Positions 26,257 through 33,795 of a stretch of 44,654 nt of DNA are shown here, one piece after another. The notes beneath the pieces were generated by a model. The model was not told the origin of the DNA and did no database searches. It worked only from the letters and a program-made list of their open reading frames with translations. This DNA is from an uncultured Bacteroides sp. (GTDB taxonomy: Bacteria > Bacteroidota > Bacteroidia > Bacteroidales > Bacteroidaceae). The stretch spans positions 1-44,654 of the forward strand of contig USLU01000040.1 in the NCBI GenBank assembly GCA_900555635.1. The letters run 5' to 3'. Positions within the stretch are counted from its first letter, which is position 1; each line of letters starts with the position of its first letter. A program made the position numbers and the translations under genes.

Positions 26257-27237
26257 ATGAAAAGAAATGCATTTATGCTTTTAATGCTCTTTACGACAAC
26301 AACTATGTTTTCACAAGAGCACACTACACAAAAAGAATATTTTGAAGTTGGAAATTTCAAAGAAGTGCACAACCCAGCTTGGGGAGTAACAAATGATCCG
26401 TGGTGTATCAACGACCACACATTTATCCACGACAAAAAAACAAAGAAGTGGCATGTTATCGGCATTACACATGCCCGGAAGATGGATTATATGAAAGACC
26501 CGGGACTGAACCTACTTCATATCTCGGCAGACAGTATCTTCCAAACTCCGTGGCAGATACATCCACATGCTTTGACTGCCGATAAACAGTATAAAGAATC
26601 GGTTCTTTGGGCTCCTCATTGCGTATATCATAAAGGAAAATATTACATGTATGTATGTGCCGGTTCGCAACAAGGAGCGCATATCCATGATTCCTATCAG
26701 ATCAATCTTTATATCTCCAAAGATTTAAAGAAGTGGGAAAGATGTAAACAGAATCCACTCTTTACAGACGGATTTGATGCCCGTGATCCGATGATTATAA
26801 AAGACGGTAATCAATGGATCATGTACTACACGGCCAACTCCACACCAATGGGTGGCAATCATATCATTGCTGCTTATACCAGTAAAGATCTTCTTCACTG
26901 GTCGGATCGGAAAGTTGTTTTCACTCATCCTCGCGAAGGAACATTCGGCGGACCTACAGAATCTCCTTTCATTGTAAGGCGTGGTAATAGTTATTATTTA
27001 TTTTTGTGTGACGGAGGACATACCGATGTATACATCAGTAATGATCCCCTGAAGTTTGAATACTCCAATCTGATAGCCGAAATTCAAGATTGCCGTGCAT
27101 CCGAGTTATTGAGAGATGAAAAAGGAGATTATTACATCAGTAGCGTAGGGTGGTTCAACGGAACTTACGGATTAAAAATAGCACCTTTCATCTGGAAAGA
27201 TGGACTTGATAACGAAACAAGTAGTTTGAACTTTTAA
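26257..27237 (+). CDS. Five-bladed propeller glycosidase, GH43/GH32-type
   Basis: 326 residues with a signal peptide (about 1-19, ending MFSQ). Repeating propeller signatures: NDPWCINDHTFIHD (46-59), LWAPHCVYHKGKYYMYVCAG (118-136), GFDARDPMIIKDGNQWIMYY (172-191), GPTESPFIVRRGNSYYLFLCDGG (232-254). Candidate catalytic residues are Asp47 or Asp53 (base), Asp177 (in RDP) and Glu235 (in TESP). The NDP...RDP...E order is shared by GH43, GH32 and related furanosidase clans, and I cannot choose between them. A furanoside-cleaving role would fit the neighbouring GH172 genes. It sits between GH26 (7 bp) and GH172c (12 bp). Confidence 0.75.
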   Translation: MKRNAFMLLMLFTTTTMFSQEHTTQKEYFEVGNFKEVHNPAWGVTNDPWCINDHTFIHDKKTKKWHVIGITHARKMDYMKDPGLNLLHISADSIFQTPWQIHPHALTADKQYKESVLWAPHCVYHKGKYYMYVCAGSQQGAHIHDSYQINLYISKDLKKWERCKQNPLFTDGFDARDPMIIKDGNQWIMYYTANSTPMGGNHIIAAYTSKDLLHWSDRKVVFTHPREGTFGGPTESPFIVRRGNSYYLFLCDGGHTDVYISNDPLKFEYSNLIAEIQDCRASELLRDEKGDYYISSVGWFNGTYGLKIAPFIWKDGLDNETSSLNF

Positions 27238-27249
27238 TTAAAACTAATT

Positions 27250-28434
27250 ATGAACAAGTTTATTTTAGTTATATCCTTTCTTTTCGGATTACTTTTAACG
27301 AACATCGATTGCCAAGCCCAAACTACCGGAGGAGAGCTTGGAAACCTGGCATCTATAAAGAAAGGACTTCGTAACCGAAGAATAAGTAGCGCCGATAAAA
27401 ACGGAAACAATGGAGACTGGATAGATTCCATAAAACCCGGAGATAAATGGAGTGTAGAGATTTCTGGAACAGGTGTCATCAATCATATTTGGTTCACAAT
27501 GTCTCCCATGAATATCATGAGGAATGACCTTATATTCAGAATCTATTGGGACGGTAATTCATATCCCTCGGTAGAATCGCCTCTCGCAGCTTTTTTTGGC
27601 AACGGATGGGATGAATATTATGAATATACTTCACTTCCCCTGGCTGTTGGTCCACAGAGAGGAACGGGACTTACTTCTTATTTTCAGATGCCTTTCGCCA
27701 AAGGAGCCCGTCTTGAAATTGAGAATCAAAGCAATGAAACCATTGAACGCCTTTATTTCTATGTAGACTACGTGGAAATGAAGAAACTACCTGCTGATTT
27801 AGGTCGTTTCCATGCTTGGTATAACCACGAACTGACCGATGCCCTGCCCGAAGGTGAAACAGAATGGGGACTGGTAGGAGCACAAACAAACAATGTAGAC
27901 GGTGCAGGGAACTACCTGTTTGCTGACATCAAAGGTGAAGGTCATTTTGTCGGAATCAATTATTATGTTCACTCTCCTACCCCCATGTGGTATGGCGAAG
28001 GCGATGATATGTTTTTTATTGATGGAGAAGAAAAAGCCTCATTACTCGGTACAGGAACTGAAGACTTCTTCAATACTTCATGGTGTCCTAACAGTATCTT
28101 TGCCCACCCCTATTATGGATATGCAAGAGTAAACAACGATAACGGATGGCTGGGAAGAACCCATGTATATCGTTTCTTTATTGCCGATCCTATCTACTTC
28201 GAGAAGTCATTGAAAGGAACCATCGAACATGGACATAATAACAATCTGACATTAGATATAAGCAGTGTCGCTTATTGGTATCAATCTACTGCAGGTATGC
28301 TCCCTGCTGCTCCAACCAAAGCTGACAGAGCACCTAAGGCTATGATTCGCGACCAAGACATGCACCGATGGAGACATGAATGGAGAAAGAACTTTGGGAA
28401 TGGGACTAAATTGTGGGGAAACGAGACTAAATAA
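27250..28434 (+). CDS. DUF2961/GH172 exported glycoside hydrolase (copy c)
   Basis: 394 residues with a signal peptide (about 1-24). A close paralogue of the protein at 1048-2229: nearly every motif is shared, including MWYGEGDDM (Glu250), GTGTEDFFNTSWCP (Glu271) and the C-terminal DMHRWRHEWRKNFGNG. The catalytic-pair spacing of 21 residues is the same. Visible differences are scattered substitutions and one extra residue near position 26. It ends the GH26-propeller-GH172 run; a hairpin follows before the next gene. Exo-acting furanosidase activity is likely from family knowledge; the exact sugar is unknown. Confidence 0.88.
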   Translation: MNKFILVISFLFGLLLTNIDCQAQTTGGELGNLASIKKGLRNRRISSADKNGNNGDWIDSIKPGDKWSVEISGTGVINHIWFTMSPMNIMRNDLIFRIYWDGNSYPSVESPLAAFFGNGWDEYYEYTSLPLAVGPQRGTGLTSYFQMPFAKGARLEIENQSNETIERLYFYVDYVEMKKLPADLGRFHAWYNHELTDALPEGETEWGLVGAQTNNVDGAGNYLFADIKGEGHFVGINYYVHSPTPMWYGEGDDMFFIDGEEKASLLGTGTEDFFNTSWCPNSIFAHPYYGYARVNNDNGWLGRTHVYRFFIADPIYFEKSLKGTIEHGHNNNLTLDISSVAYWYQSTAGMLPAAPTKADRAPKAMIRDQDMHRWRHEWRKNFGNGTKLWGNETK

Positions 28435-28499
28435 ATCATAATTATTACTCTCACTTTCTTCACTACTACCCTATTCTATTTATCTTTAAGAAGTTCATT

Positions 28500-28544
28500 T
28501 ACCTAGATGCACATGTGAGGAAAATTGAAATATGCATCTAGGTA
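28500..28544 (+). terminator. 12-bp stem-loop between GH172c and GH172d
   Basis: TACCTAGATGCA (28500-28511) and TGCATCTAGGTA (28533-28544) are exact reverse complements around a 21-base loop. There is no strong U-tract. It may be a weak terminator or processing site splitting the enzyme run. Confidence 0.5.
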
Positions 28545-28563
28545 TAATACTAATTTAGTATTA
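28545..28563. promoter_or_regulatory. 19-bp odd-centred palindrome upstream of GH172d
   Basis: TAATACTAA (28545-28553), one T, then TTAGTATTA (28555-28563) form a perfect palindrome 17 bp before the next start codon. It directly abuts the upstream stem-loop. It is a candidate operator, or simply an AT-rich fold. Confidence 0.35.
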
Positions 28564-28580
28564 ACTATTATATCAGCATT

Positions 28581-30500
28581 ATGAAAAAGCATTTTTTATT
28601 TATTTGTACCCTATTGTTCAGCATACAAGGTTTTTCTCAAGCTGATTTCTATCAATGGGAATTACAAAACTTCTCAGATATTTCCAGATTGCCGGAATAC
28701 CGCACAGGCAATATGCACCAATTATCCAGTTATGACCGTACAGGAGGTAATGACGACGGTTTTTCCGGCAAATACTCATATATCCGCAAAGAAGGAAACA
28801 ACTTGATAGTGGCCGATATTAAAGGAACGGGAGTCATTAACCGTATATGGACCCCTACCCCCTCCAAAGATACTATTCAATTCTATTTTGACGGAGAAAA
28901 ACAACCAAGAATAAATATGCCTTTTATAGATCTTTTCTCCGGAAAGGTCGAACCATTTGTCGCTCCGCTGTGTGGTAATGAAATAGGAGGTTATTATTGT
29001 TATCTGCCCATACCTTACGCTAAATCTCTCAAGATTGTATATAAAGGGGACGGATTGAAATTCCATCAGATACAATACAGAGAATTGTCAAATAAAGAAA
29101 AAGTCAAAAGTTTTACATGGGACTATTTCAAAAACAAACAGATCATGTCTGAAATAGATAAGAATTGGAATCAAGTACCTATCTTATCCATATACGGCAA
29201 TAAAATAAAGACGCAAAAAGTAAACATTACCCTTAAAGGAGGAGAAGAGAAAGAACTTTTTGAACTCTGCAATGGAGGTAGAATAGTAGGAATAGAATTG
29301 GAAGGCGGACACCATCTGCAAAGCAAAAGTGATAAATTAGTATTGAAAGCCCAATGGGATAATGAAGAAAATAATGCAATGGACGTACCTTTCCATAGCT
29401 TCTTCGGATATGTATCGGGAAAGCCATCTATGAATTCTATTTTGTTGGGTTCAACCTCTTCCCTATGCTATTCCTACTTACCAATGCCATTTGATAATAG
29501 AGCAAAACTATCCGTAGAATATACAAACGACGATCAAGAAATAACTATTTCAGGAAAAATTTATTATACCGAAGATCAGCGAGATAGTGAACGAGAAGGA
29601 AAACTATACACACAAGCACGTCGAGAATATTCGCCACAAGCAGGCGAACCCTATACCATTGCCAATATTCGCGGAAAAGGTCATTATGTTGGAACGATAC
29701 TTATAGCCCAAGGACTGAACGAAGGAATGACTGAATATTGGGAAAGCGATGACTGTTCACTGATTGACGGTGAAATGCGAATGCACGGAACAGGAAGCGA
29801 AGATTACTTTAATGGTGGCTGGTATGCTGTTACAGACCGTTGGGATAGAGGAATTAGTCTGCCCATACACGGTTCTTTGCTGTATGATATAAAAACTGCC
29901 CGCACCGGTGGATATCGTTTCTTCTTATCCGATAAGATCAACTTCGATTCTTCTTATGTACTGACTATTGAACATGGTCCGGCAGGGAACAATTTGAATG
30001 TAGATTATACCTCCGTAGGACTATTTTACGCTGATAAACCTCAGTTTGAGAATAAGCATTTGTATCACGTTACCAACGAGATTCCACGCAGAGACATATT
30101 GTTACCCCAAGATATGACTATGCGCCTCTACTGGTTTACCCAAGCCTCATTTAACGGAAGTTCCATGATTATTTCTTCAAAAAGAGAAGATCATTGGACT
30201 ACCAATATAGATTTTGAAGCAGTGCCTATGGTGCAATTCGATCTCACGGGAATGGACAATGGCAAATACAAAGTATATGTAGTTCATACAGGTACCAACG
30301 AATCTAAACCATTCTCAGTATGGCAAAGAACCAATCAGGTTTCCGGATGGATATCAGACAAGGACAATGCTCAGTCCACCTCTTATGCAGGAGAAATAGA
30401 ACTGTCGGATCAGATTAAGACATTAACCTTAAGAAAAAAGAAGATGGATGATACCTCTTTAAAAATAGATTATCTCATATTTGAAAAAATAAAACAATGA
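28581..30500 (+). CDS. Large DUF2961/GH172 protein with duplicated N-terminal module (copy d)
   Basis: 639 residues, against 386-394 for the other copies; signal peptide about 1-19 (ending GFSQ). Residues about 75-170 (KGTGVINRIWTPTPS; FDGEKQPRINMPFIDLFSG; YCYLPIPYAKSLKIVYKG) and about 225-330 (GGRIVGIELEGG; MDVPFHSFFGYVSG; YSYLPMPFDNRAKLSVEY) both resemble the first jelly-roll half of the family. The second half follows once (NIRGKGHYVGTILIAQG; YWESDD with Glu388; GTGSEDYFNGG with Glu407). Residues about 530-639 (FDLTGMDNGKYKVYVVH...SLKIDYLIFEK) look like an added jelly-roll, possibly a carbohydrate-binding module. The stop overlaps the next gene by 4 bp, coupling the two. The putative catalytic pair is 19 apart, so specificity may differ. 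Confidence 0.82.
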   Translation: MKKHFLFICTLLFSIQGFSQADFYQWELQNFSDISRLPEYRTGNMHQLSSYDRTGGNDDGFSGKYSYIRKEGNNLIVADIKGTGVINRIWTPTPSKDTIQFYFDGEKQPRINMPFIDLFSGKVEPFVAPLCGNEIGGYYCYLPIPYAKSLKIVYKGDGLKFHQIQYRELSNKEKVKSFTWDYFKNKQIMSEIDKNWNQVPILSIYGNKIKTQKVNITLKGGEEKELFELCNGGRIVGIELEGGHHLQSKSDKLVLKAQWDNEENNAMDVPFHSFFGYVSGKPSMNSILLGSTSSLCYSYLPMPFDNRAKLSVEYTNDDQEITISGKIYYTEDQRDSEREGKLYTQARREYSPQAGEPYTIANIRGKGHYVGTILIAQGLNEGMTEYWESDDCSLIDGEMRMHGTGSEDYFNGGWYAVTDRWDRGISLPIHGSLLYDIKTARTGGYRFFLSDKINFDSSYVLTIEHGPAGNNLNVDYTSVGLFYADKPQFENKHLYHVTNEIPRRDILLPQDMTMRLYWFTQASFNGSSMIISSKREDHWTTNIDFEAVPMVQFDLTGMDNGKYKVYVVHTGTNESKPFSVWQRTNQVSGWISDKDNAQSTSYAGEIELSDQIKTLTLRKKKMDDTSLKIDYLIFEKIKQ

Positions 30501-32014
30501 AAATAACCGATTTATATTTAGGAATCAGCCTTTTGGTTGCAACATTGAGTTCATGCTCGCATAACTCTCCTACAGAGAAAAAATATTTGCATCTCAGCAA
30601 GATTGAATTAGAAAATAAGATTAAAGGTGGCTGGGCAGGTCAGACCATTGGAGTTACTTTCGGTGGACCTACAGAATTTAAGTACAATGGTACCTTCATT
30701 CAAGATTACCAGACTTTGCCGTGGAGCGATGACCGGATAAAAAATACAATGCTTTCATGGCCCGAACTGTATGACGACCTCTATATGGATCTTACTTTTG
30801 TAGAAGTGTTCGACCGTCTGGGACTTGATGCTCCAGTCGATTCGTTTGCCTATGCCTTTGCGAATGCTGACTATATGTTATGGCATGCCAATCAAGCTGC
30901 ACGCTACAATATTCTAAAAGGTATTCTTCCTCCCCAATCGGGACATTGGATCAATAATCCGCATGCAGATGATTTAGACTATCAGATTGAAGCAGACTTT
31001 GCCGGGTTAATGTCACCCGGAATGCCCAATGCAGCATCAGACATAAGTGACAAGATAGGACACATCATGTGTTATGGTGACGGTTGGTACGGAGGCGTTT
31101 ATGTAGGAGCCATGTACAGTTTGGCTTTTGTTTACAATGATATTCACACCATTGTAACAGAAGCCTTGAAAACCATTCCAAAGCAAAGCACCTTTTATCA
31201 ATGTATATCCGATGTCATAAAATGGCACAAAGAATATCCAAACGACTGGCACCAAACTTGGTTCGAGATACAAAAGAAATGGTCTGAAGATACAGCTTGT
31301 CCCGAAGGAATATTTGTTCCTTTCAACATAGACGCAAAAGTAAATGCTGCTTATGTAGTGATGGGATTGCTTTACGGAAATGGAGACTTCACACAAACAC
31401 TTGAAATAAGCACGCGTGCAGGACAAGACTCAGACTGTAACCCATCGACTGCCGGGGGTATTCTAGCTACTATGATAGGATATGATAAAATTCCTCCATA
31501 TTGGAAAAACAGTCTTTCGGAAGCCGAACAGATGAAGTTTAAATATACGGATATGTCATTAGAGAAAACATATCAAACCAGCCTTAATCATGCTTTATTG
31601 ATGATTGAACGGAATGGTGGAATTATAAAGGAAGATAGTGTCAGCATATTGATTCAAAACCCTATAGAAGTAAGTTTGGAACAAAGTTTTCCTGGTTTAA
31701 TGCCTCAAAAGAAAGAAGCATTCTGGCGTCCCATAGACAAAGAAATCTCCTTTGAATTCGAAGGTACAGGTTTTGCCTGGCGGGGTGAAGCCGTGAAGAA
31801 TTCCAAAGAACTGGATGAATACGTCTTTGATGTAACTTTTTATTTGAATGATGAAGAAGTGGAGCACTGCACCCTTCCCACATCCTACAAATTACGCAAA
31901 CATGATTTCTTATGGAAATACAACTTGCCAAATGGAAAGTATAAGGTGAAAATGGTAATAAACAATCCGCACCCCGACTACAAAGTATATTCGTGGGACT
32001 ACGTGATCTTCTGA
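30497..32014 (+). CDS. ADP-ribosylglycohydrolase-fold lipoprotein
   Basis: 505 residues with a lipobox (LSSC, Cys20). The N-terminal three quarters match the DraG/ARH fold: KIKGGWAGQTIGVTFGGPTE (41-60), YDDLYMDLTFVEVFDRLG (92-109, metal-site acidic residues), ADFAGLMSPGMPNAA (166-180) and TRAGQDSDCNPSTAGGILATMIG (306-328), whose Asp311 and Asp313 correspond to the second metal motif. A beta-rich C-terminal domain (about 395-505) is added. Family members remove ADP-ribose or related N/O-glycosidic groups using two Mg ions. A surface or periplasmic lipoprotein inside a glycan locus more likely acts on a furanoside or phosphoglycan, which is inference. It is translationally coupled to GH172d. 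Confidence 0.8.
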   Translation: MKITDLYLGISLLVATLSSCSHNSPTEKKYLHLSKIELENKIKGGWAGQTIGVTFGGPTEFKYNGTFIQDYQTLPWSDDRIKNTMLSWPELYDDLYMDLTFVEVFDRLGLDAPVDSFAYAFANADYMLWHANQAARYNILKGILPPQSGHWINNPHADDLDYQIEADFAGLMSPGMPNAASDISDKIGHIMCYGDGWYGGVYVGAMYSLAFVYNDIHTIVTEALKTIPKQSTFYQCISDVIKWHKEYPNDWHQTWFEIQKKWSEDTACPEGIFVPFNIDAKVNAAYVVMGLLYGNGDFTQTLEISTRAGQDSDCNPSTAGGILATMIGYDKIPPYWKNSLSEAEQMKFKYTDMSLEKTYQTSLNHALLMIERNGGIIKEDSVSILIQNPIEVSLEQSFPGLMPQKKEAFWRPIDKEISFEFEGTGFAWRGEAVKNSKELDEYVFDVTFYLNDEEVEHCTLPTSYKLRKHDFLWKYNLPNGKYKVKMVINNPHPDYKVYSWDYVIF

Positions 32015-32048
32015 TAAAAACACATTCGATAATTAAACAGATAACATT

Positions 32049-33116
32049 ATGAAAAAGTATTATTTTAGTTTACTGATTTTGATTCCGACACTCCTGTTCG
32101 GTCAGTTAAGGAATGACGATGTTTATAAATTGCCGGAAATGGGCAAGGAAAATATTCGTGAGAACATCAATATACCTGGATTTGACGGTTACGAGACATT
32201 GAAATGTGATTTTCATATCCATACCATTTTCTCCGACGGAAAGGTATGGCCGGATATGAGAGTAAACGAAGCCTGGCAACAAGGTTTGGATGCCATTGCC
32301 ATTACAGACCACATCGAATATCGCCCGTTCAAAGATAAAATTTTAGGTGACCTGAACGAGAGCTACAATATAGCAAAGGCACACGCAGACTATTTAGGAT
32401 TCATACTTATCAAAGGTGCGGAAGTAACACGCAACAAGCCGATAGGACATCTTAATGCATTGTTTATTAATGATGCCAATAAGCTCGATGTAGAAGATCC
32501 TGTGAAAGCCTTACAAGAAGCCAGAAACCAAGGAGCATTCATTATGTGGAATCATCCGGGTTGGCCAGATGATAAAAGTACTTTGTACCCCATTCATGAA
32601 GAACTTCTGAAAGATAAAATGATTGACGGAATCGAAGCATTCAATTTCTTGGAATACTATCCCATCGCTTTTGACTATGCCAACAAGTATAATCTGGCTT
32701 ATATGGGAAATTCAGATATTCACAACCTGATTACCGAAACTTATGGAGGAGAAAAGTTAGCACGTCCCTTGACACTGGTTTTCTCTTCCGAAAGATCAGA
32801 AAAAGGAATAAGAGAAGCTTTATTTGCCAAACGTACTGCTATCTTATTCAACGGATCATTGGCAGGAAAAGACGAGCTTCTCAGGAAACTTTTCAATGCT
32901 TCGGTAAATATAAGAAAAATAGAGAACGACAGTGGTTACACAGAATTAAGCAATACTTCTGATTTGAATTTCATTCTTCTGATAGATAATTATCGATATC
33001 ACTTAGCTCCTAATAAAACCATACGACTAAAACTACCGGAAGCAGGAAAAGTAATTGTAGAAAATTGTCATACAGGAAAAGATTCCAAACTGGAATACAT
33101 CTTACCATTGAAATAA
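32049..33116 (+). CDS. Exported PHP-domain phosphodiesterase/phosphatase
   Basis: 355 residues with a signal peptide (about 1-19). Complete PHP metal ligands are visible: CDFHIHTIFSDGK (His56, His58, Asp63), ITDHIE (Asp87, His88), GAEVTR (Glu125), NHPGW (His169) and GNSDIH (Asp223, His225). About 75 further residues form a beta-rich C-terminus. The sequence resembles the secreted PHP proteins often named Sb-PDE-family phosphodiesterases, which cleave phosphodiesters. It begins 34 bp after the ADP-ribosylglycohydrolase-fold gene and closes the locus, hinting that the glycan carries phosphate. The last part may be covered by antisense transcription from the minus-strand promoter at about 33283. 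Confidence 0.83.
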   Translation: MKKYYFSLLILIPTLLFGQLRNDDVYKLPEMGKENIRENINIPGFDGYETLKCDFHIHTIFSDGKVWPDMRVNEAWQQGLDAIAITDHIEYRPFKDKILGDLNESYNIAKAHADYLGFILIKGAEVTRNKPIGHLNALFINDANKLDVEDPVKALQEARNQGAFIMWNHPGWPDDKSTLYPIHEELLKDKMIDGIEAFNFLEYYPIAFDYANKYNLAYMGNSDIHNLITETYGGEKLARPLTLVFSSERSEKGIREALFAKRTAILFNGSLAGKDELLRKLFNASVNIRKIENDSGYTELSNTSDLNFILLIDNYRYHLAPNKTIRLKLPEAGKVIVENCHTGKDSKLEYILPLK

Positions 33117-33186
33117 AAGTAAAGATGCAATATAAGCCATGACTTTGATATTTTTGTTAAAATAAAATTTATTATATCCTCCCCTA

Positions 33187-33264
33187 TTATGAGATTATAA
33201 TAAAATGATAAGTATCGTTTTTCTTTGCATCCATACGTAATTGGTAAGTAGTAAGCATTAGCAT
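33187..33264 (-). CDS. Possible 25-codon small protein
   Basis: On the minus strand an ATG (33264-33262) opens a frame that begins MLMLTTYQLRM, continues DAKKND and ends YHFIIIS before TAA (33189-33187). It starts about 12 bases after the transcription start expected from the promoter at 33283-33315, with an A/T-only leader of the kind used in Bacteroidales. There is no recognisable Shine-Dalgarno sequence and no family I recognise. It could be a chance frame or a relic of a longer gene; the promoter geometry is the main support. Confidence 0.22.
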   Translation of the reverse strand: MLMLTTYQLRMDAKKNDTYHFIIIS

Positions 33265-33282
33265 AAAATTATTTTTTCTATA

Positions 33283-33315
33283 CAAATATATTTTTTAGTA
33301 AAACGCTTACCCAAA
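33283..33315 (-). promoter_or_regulatory. Minus-strand Bacteroidales-type promoter
   Basis: Read on the minus strand, TTTG (complement of 33312-33315) is followed by 21 bases and then TATATTTG (complement of 33283-33290). This fits the Bacteroidales -33 TTTG / -7 TAnnTTTG pattern with spacing of about 19-21. It points away from leuS, toward the PHP gene. The repeat array overlaps the spacer and extends upstream of the -33 box. Confidence 0.5.
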
Positions 33316-33390
33316 TTTACTAAAAATCAGACAGAAATTTACTAAATCTTCCTCCAATTTTTAGTAAAAATCTACTGGAAATTTACTAAA
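33294..33390. repeat. Five TTTA(C/G)TAAA sites at exact 22-bp intervals
   Basis: The nine-base near-palindrome starts at 33294, 33316, 33338, 33360 and 33382: central base G, C, C, G, C, with no mismatch elsewhere. Degenerate in-phase copies follow at 33426 (AATAGTAAT) and 33448 (TACACTAAA), while 33404 has none. The 13-base spacers are not conserved except for frequent A-rich flanks (AAATTT before, AATC after). Two helical turns per step would place all sites on about the same DNA face. This looks like a cooperative protein-binding array; the protein is unknown. Confidence 0.75.
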
Positions 33391-33496
33391 AATTTAAGTC
33401 CCTTATTTATAGAACATTACGAGCTAATAGTAATAATAAAAAAAGTATACACTAAATATACTGTACAAAAACACACAATCAAGGGATAAAAATAAT

Positions 33497-33530
33497 AAAG
33501 GGATGGAATCTTCACAGACTTCATCCCTTT
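33497..33530. terminator. Hairpin in the leuS upstream region
   Basis: AAAGGGATG (33497-33505) pairs with CATCCCTTT (33522-33530). On the minus strand the stem is followed by a T-rich run (ATTATTTTT), and on the plus strand by GACATATCC, so it works better as a minus-strand terminator. An extra AAGGGAT at 33481 offers an alternative left arm. Confidence 0.4.
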
Positions 33531-33708
33531 GACATATCCTAAAAATCTTTTTTGTAAAATCCTATTGAATTAATTTAGCTATTACTTGTATTACAAACAA
33601 AAAATTAGTTTTAAAAGCACATCACAAATATAAGTAATAAAAAATACTTTATCAAGTCTTAAGTGGTGTTTTTTATGCTACTTCGCTACAAATCTGAAAA
33701 TAAACCTG

Positions 33709-33716
33709 TAACTTTG
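33709..33716 (+). promoter_or_regulatory. -7 box of the leuS promoter
   Basis: TAACTTTG matches the Bacteroidales -7 consensus TAnnTTTG and lies 79 bp before the leuS start codon. No clear TTTG is present at the -33 distance. Confidence 0.45.
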
Positions 33717-33795
33717 CACCGATATTAACCGGATACTAACCGGTATTAACAATAGAATTAACAGTGTTTTCAACAATATACTAACAAATACCATT

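Larger units (their letters stand above)
33117..33795. other. 679-bp non-coding interval between the glycan locus and leuS
   Basis: Very AT-rich. From left to right it holds a possible 25-codon minus-strand frame (33187-33264), a minus-strand promoter (33283-33315), a five-copy 22-bp array (33294-33390), a hairpin (33497-33530) and the leuS -7 box (33709-33716). The leuS leader contains a short repeat of TTAACCGG / CTAACCGG (about 33725-33742). I see no tRNA or larger gene. Confidence 0.6.

Noticed and set aside
33294..33390. The 22-bp repeats as a CRISPR array
   Set aside because: The repeated unit is only 9 bp, spacers are 13 bp, and no cas genes are present.
33717..33795. T-box or amino-acid attenuator in the leuS leader
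   Set aside because: Repeated TTAACCGG-like segments are present, but there is no T-box motif or terminator/antiterminator pair, and T-boxes are not expected in Bacteroidetes.
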